From Panulirus ornatus (lineage: Eukaryota > Arthropoda > Malacostraca > Decapoda > Palinuridae), in contig NC_092250.1 of NCBI RefSeq assembly GCF_036320965.1, positions 15,115,600 to 15,179,599 on the forward strand: DNA of 64,000 nucleotides. Direction: 5' to 3'. The stretch's first letter is position 1. Each line of letters opens with the position of its first letter. Under the pieces are notes generated by a model. That model saw only the letters and a list, made by a program, of their open reading frames with translations. It ran no database searches and was not told the origin of the DNA. This document shows, piece after piece, positions 59,589 through 64,000 of the stretch. The translations under genes were made by a program, and so were the position numbers.

Positions 59589-59981
59589 CACATATTATTG
59601 TACATATAGCACATATTATTGTACATATAGCACATTATTGTACATATAGCACATATTATTGTATATATAGCACATATTATTGTACATATAGCACATATTA
59701 TTGTACATATAGCACATATTATTGTACATATAGCACATATTATTGTACATATAGCACATATTATTGTACATATAGCACATATTATTGTACATATAGCACA
59801 TATTATTGTACATATAGCGCATATTATTGTACATATAGCACATATTATTGTACATATAGCACATATTATTGTACATATAGCACATATTATTGTACATATA
59901 GCACATATTATTGTACATATAGCACATATTATTGTACATATAGCACATATTATTGTACATATAGCACATATTATTGTACAT
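59589..59981. repeat. 21-bp minisatellite, about 19 copies
   Basis: Unit acatattattgtacatatag plus c. All copies but three are identical (one lacks three bases, one has gtatat, one gcgcat). The period of 21 gives long open frames in several registers with Thr-Tyr-Cys or Ile-Cys-Ala repeats; these are artefacts. Confidence 0.97.
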
Positions 59982-60077
59982 ATTAATTGGACAACGAATC
60001 TTACAAAATTGCTATACCTCAATTAAGGCGTTGATACAATTATAAATTGTTTACTCTTGCCTTGATATGTTTATTTA

Positions 60078-60875
60078 TTTAATTAAGGCACAGATAATCA
60101 TTTAAGACAGACGTAATTAGAGATGCAATTAAGGTACAGGTAATCATTTACGAGAGACGTAATTACAGATGTAATTAAGACATAATCATTTAAGACAGAC
60201 GTAATTACAGATGTAATTAAGGCAATCATTTAAGACAGACATAATTACAGATGTAATTAAGACAAATCATTTAAGACAGACGTAATTAAAGAAGCAATTA
60301 TAGCACAGATAATCATTTAAGACAGACGTAATTAAAGATGCAATTAAGTCACAGGTAATCATTTAAGACAGACGTAATTACAGATGTAATTAAGACATAA
60401 TCATTTACGAGAGACGTAATTACAGATGTAATTAAGACAATCATTTAAGACAGACGTAATTAAAGAAGCAATTATAGCACAGATAATCATTTAAGACAGA
60501 CGTAATTGCTGATGCAATTAAGACAGATAATCATTTAAGACTGACGTAATTACAGATGTAATTAAGGCACAGGTAATCATTTACGACAGACGTAATTACA
60601 GATGCAATTAAGGCACAGATAATCACTTAAGACACGTAATTACAGATGTAATTAAGGCACAGATAATCATTTAAGACACGTAATTACAGATGTGATTAAG
60701 GCACAGGTAATCATTTAAGACAGACGTAATTACAGATACAATTAAGGCACAGATAATCATTTAAGACAGACGTAATTACAGATGTAATTAAGGCACAGAT
60801 AATCATTTAAGACAGACGTAATTACAGATACAATTAAGGCACAGATAATCAGACAGACGTAATTACAGATGCAAT
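60078..60875. repeat. 46-bp minisatellite, about 18 copies with deletions
   Basis: Unit cacagataatcatttaagac plus agacgtaattacagatgtaa and ttaagg. Many units lack 4-9 bp; atgtaatt and atgcaatt variants alternate. Confidence 0.93.
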
Positions 60876-61149
60876 TAATTTAGTCTTTAAAATGATGGAA
60901 AAAAAAATTGTACTCAAAACACTAGAACACAATGTTTATTGGCTGCTGCTCGTGTGAAGGGCGATGGTTAGCCCAGGAACTATTAACACATTCCAACCAT
61001 ACTTAGATTTAATTAAATGGAGGCCGAAATATTTTTTTGGATAAAAATTCCGCTTTGAATTGAAAAAAAGAAAAAAAAGGTTTTACTGCGTTGATATTCT
61101 TCATTAAGGCGAATTATATTCATGAGTGAATGTTCCAGTGGATTTCCTA

Positions 61150-61214
61150 TATGTGTATGTATGTATGTAATTGTACGTATGTATGTGTATGTATGTGTAT
61201 GTATGTATGTGTGT
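61150..61214. repeat. (GTAT)n-like tract
   Basis: tatgtgtatgtatgtatg and gtacgtatgtatgtg, degenerate tetranucleotide repeat. Confidence 0.85.
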
Positions 61215-61298
61215 GCTACGTCATCGTACGTAAACAAAGAAAACGGACTGGTACAGGGCTAACGAAAACGTAGACTCATCTATTCTTTCCTCACACTT

Positions 61299-61395
61299 TC
61301 TATGCCTCTCCTCACGGTATCCATACCTTCCCTCACAGTATCCATACCTTCCCTCACAGTATCCATACCTTCCCTCACAGTATCCATACCTTATT
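61299..61395. repeat. 21-bp repeat, about 5 copies
   Basis: Unit ccctcacagtatccatacct plus t. Three copies are exact and the outer ones vary. Confidence 0.92.
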
Positions 61396-61399
61396 TCAC

Positions 61400-61930
61400 G
61401 TAACATAACTTAGGCTAGCCTAAACTAACCATCTAACGTAACCAAACCAGAGTTTACCGTACCTTATCTAACCCAACCTAGCCTAACCTAACTTAACTAT
61501 CTAACGTACACTTTTATATGTTTACGAAGTCTAACCTAACCTAACCAAATTTTACCATACCTTATTTGATAACGTAGCCTAACCTAACCTAACCTAACCT
61601 AACCTAACCTAACCTAACCTAACCTAACCTAACCAAATTTTACCATACCTTATTTAATAACGTATCCAAGTCTAGCCTAGCCTAGCCTAATTCTGCCATA
61701 CCTTATTTAATAACTTATCCTAGCCTAGCCTATCCAAGTCTAACCAAATTCTACCATACCTTATTTAATAATAACGTATCCTAGCCTAGCTTATCCAAGT
61801 CTAACCAAATTCTACCATACCTTTTTAATAACGTAACCTTGCCTAACCAAATTTTATCATACCTTAATTAATAACGTAACTTAGCTTAGCCTATCCAAGT
61901 CTAACCTAGCCTAGCCAAATTCTACCATAC
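61400..61930. repeat. degenerate CCTAA/CCTAG-rich block with inner repeat of about 70-80 bp
   Basis: accaaattttaccatacctt or accaaattctaccatacctt, each followed by atttaataacgta and then cctaac or cctagc words, recurs about seven times. It encloses the pure (CCTAA)n tract. Confidence 0.85.
61578..61634. repeat. internal telomere-like tract (CCTAA)n, about 11 units
   Basis: A pure run of CCTAA, the complement of TTAGG, the telomere repeat of most arthropods. At about 57 bp it is far too short and too internal to be a chromosome end. Confidence 0.88.
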
Positions 61931-61936
61931 CAGTGG

Positions 61937-62062
61937 GTGCGAGAGGTGGCCAGATGGTTAAAGAAGTGGTTGGCTAGTGCGAAAGGTGGCCAGATGGTTA
62001 AAGAAGTGGTTGGCTAGTGCGAAAGGTGGCCAGATGGTTAAAGAAGTGGCTGGGTAGTGCGA
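61937..62062. repeat. 40-bp repeat, 3 copies
   Basis: Unit gtgcgaaaggtggccagatg plus gttaaagaagtggttggcta. Confidence 0.92.
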
Positions 62063-62219
62063 GAGGTGGCTAGTGTGTGTGTGTGCGTGTGAGAGTGAGT
62101 GTGAGTGGTGAGTCGTGGTAGGAGGACTAGTGAGTGGGTGTGTGAGGTGGTGACATTTTGGCCGGGGATGTCTGCCAGATGTGAGATAGTATTGTCCAGC
62201 GAGTACATAATGACCAGCG

Positions 62220-62605
62220 GATGGAGGAGTTAGCTAGAGAGTGTGTGAAAGCAACGCAGTGAGTGTGAAAGCTGGTCAGTGAGTATGAAAGCTGTTCAGT
62301 GAGTGTGAAGGCAGGTCGGTGAGTGTGAAAGCTGTTCACTGAGTGTGAAAGCTGGTCAGTGAGTGTGAAAGCTGTTCAGTGAGTGTGAAAGCTGGTCAGT
62401 GAGTGTGAAAGCTGGTCAGTGCGTGTGAAGGCTGGGCGGTGAGTTTGAAAGCTGTTCAGTGAGTGTGAAAGCTGGGCAATGAGTGTGAAAGCTGAGTAGT
62501 GAGTGTTTAAGCTGGTCACTGAGTGTGAAGGCATGTCGATGAGTGTGAAAGCTAGTCAGTGAGTGTGAAGGCTGGGCAGTGAGTGTGAAAGTCGCCCGGT
62601 GAGTG
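62220..62605. repeat. 20-bp minisatellite, about 19 copies
   Basis: Unit tgagtgtgaaagctggtcag with ttc, ggc and agt variants at the gtc position. Confidence 0.93.
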
Positions 62606-62744
62606 TAGAATAAAAAACACACTGTCCAGTTGAAGTGCGTTTTCACTGTCAAGTGTGTGATGGTAGGCTGGTCGAGTGTTGGAGCAAGGGAGGGAGTGTG
62701 AAAGGGTGTGTGAGTGTGTAGGTACACTTCTGCGTCTGTCTGGC

Positions 62745-63536
62745 GGTGTGTGGGAAGCGGGCCTGAGGCAGTGTGGGAAGCGGGCCTGAGGCAGTGTGGG
62801 AAGCGGGACCGAGGGTGTGTGGGAAGCGGGCCTGAGGGTGTGTGGGAAGCGGGCCTGAGGGTGTGGGAAGCCGGTCTGAGGGTGTGGGAAGCGGGCCTAA
62901 GGGTGTGGGAAGCGGGCCTGAGGCAGTGTGGGAAGCGGGCCTGAGGCAGTGTGGGAAGCGGGCCTGAGGCAGTGTGGGAAGCGAGCCTGAGGCAGTGTGG
63001 GAAGCGGGCCTGAGGCAGTGTGGGAAGCGGGCCTGAGGGTGTGTGGGAAGTGGGCCTGAGGGTTTGGGAAGCGGGCCTGAGGGTGTGAGAAGCGGGTCTG
63101 AGGGTGTGGGAAGCGGGCCTGAGGCAGTGGGAAGCGGGCCTGAGGCAGTGTGGGAAGCGGGCCTGAGGTAGTGTGGGAAGCGGGCCTGAGGCAGTGTGGG
63201 AAGCCGGTCTGAGGGTGTGGGAAGCCGGCCTGAGGCAGTGTGGGAAGTGGGCCTGAGGCAGTGTGGGAAGCGGGCCTGAGGGTGTGTGGGAAGCGGGCCC
63301 GAGGGTGTGTGGGAAGCGGGCCTGAGGCAGTGTGGGAAGCGGGCCTGAGGGTGTGGGAAGCGGGTCTGAGGGTGTGGGAAGTGGGCCTGAGGGTGTGTGG
63401 GAAGCGGGCCCGAGGGTGTGTGGGAAGCGGGCCTGAGGCAGTGTGGGAAGCGGGCCTGAGGGTGTGGGAAGCGGGTCTGAGGGTGTGTGGGAAGCGGACC
63501 TGAGGGTGTGGGAAGTGGGCCTGAGGGTGAGGGAAG
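62745..63536. repeat. GC-rich minisatellite, period 19-23 bp, about 37 copies
   Basis: Two unit types are interleaved: gtgtgggaagcgggcctgag with gca, and gtgtgggaagcgggcctgag with g. Higher-order blocks recur (for instance 63240-63345 and 63385-63475). Strong GC skew: almost no C outside gggcctg on the plus strand. Confidence 0.93.
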
Positions 63537-63930
63537 CGAGCAGAAAAAACCTTGTGATTAACGAAGATTCACCTCGTATATCTGATCAAGTTAGTGGTTT
63601 ATAGGAGTTTGAGATGAATCTGTGGGGTTTATTAAACACTAAAGGCAGTAAATGACTCAGTTATTGTTTTTTACGACAATTGAACTGATTGGAAGCACAT
63701 AGGTTTCAAATGGTTCGTTCCAAACAGATAGATGAAGCGAGCAAAAAACCTTTTGATTAACGAAGATTCACCTCGAATATCTGATCAAGTTAGTGATTAT
63801 AGGAGTTTGGGATGAATCTGTGGGGTTTAGTAAACACTAAAGGCAGTAAACGACTCAGTTATTGTCTTTTTACGATAAGTGAACCACTGGTTTGAAGCAC
63901 ATGGGTGTTTCGAAGGCTTCACGCCCGAGT
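63534..63930. repeat. tandem duplication, unit about 200 bp
   Basis: gaagcgagcagaaaaaacct / gaagcgagcaaaaaacct, gattaacgaagattcacctc, gatgaatctgtggggttta and aacactaaaggcagtaaa occur in both units. The sequence after it (atcgatcctctggtttg) faintly resembles the 49.2-51.8 kb unit. Confidence 0.88.
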
Positions 63931-64000
63931 GTCGCGTACGATTTCGTATCGTTTTGGATCGATCCTCTGGTTTGAGTAGGTTGTTGAAGGCTTAAAATTG

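Noticed and set aside
59531..60022. Open frames of 121-151 codons on both strands with TYCTYS or ICAICTI repeats
   Set aside because: They arise because the 21-bp minisatellite has a period divisible by three and no stop in some frames; composition is not protein-like.

Overview
The window is eukaryotic nuclear DNA, AT-rich, with interrupted genes, kilobase-scale introns, many retrotransposon remnants and long microsatellite and minisatellite tracts. An arthropod, most likely a decapod crustacean, is my best guess. The basis is an internal (CCTAA)n tract (complement of the arthropod telomere unit TTAGG), the repeat style, and a LNX-like gene. No species-level call can be made from sequence alone.

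Two protein genes can be assembled exon by exon with compatible phases. On the plus strand (2831-18589), four coding exons give a 646-residue protein that looks like a leucine-rich-repeat type superhelix of unknown function. On the minus strand (47372 down to 32823), five exons give the C-terminal 616 residues of a LNX-like (Ligand of Numb protein X) protein with four PDZ domains. Its 5' exons, where the RING finger of LNX proteins would lie, are not in the window or were not found.

The introns and the 19-28 kb spacer are packed with fragments of one LINE family (RTE-like reverse transcriptase with an AP-endonuclease-type 5' part and a conserved 3' tail). These include tail-to-tail and inverted copies, a nested insertion with an 8-bp target duplication, and a short non-autonomous derivative that joins the LINE 5' leader to the LINE 3' tail. 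A tRNA-derived SINE is present twice.

The most interesting stretch is 55.9-57.05 kb. A (TA)n tract leads into a near-perfect fold-back element whose two arms each carry a hammerhead-ribozyme-like core. Next to it is the minus-strand 3' end of a Penelope-like element (GIY-YIG type C-terminus) followed by a well-formed hammerhead-like motif, truncated upstream by a tRNA-derived SINE.

The right third (47.4-64 kb) is dominated by tandem arrays with periods of 19, 20, 21, 21, 22-23, 32, 40, 43, 46, 58, about 200 and about 1,340 bp, plus the telomere-like tract. No coding exon was recognised between 47.4 and 64 kb.
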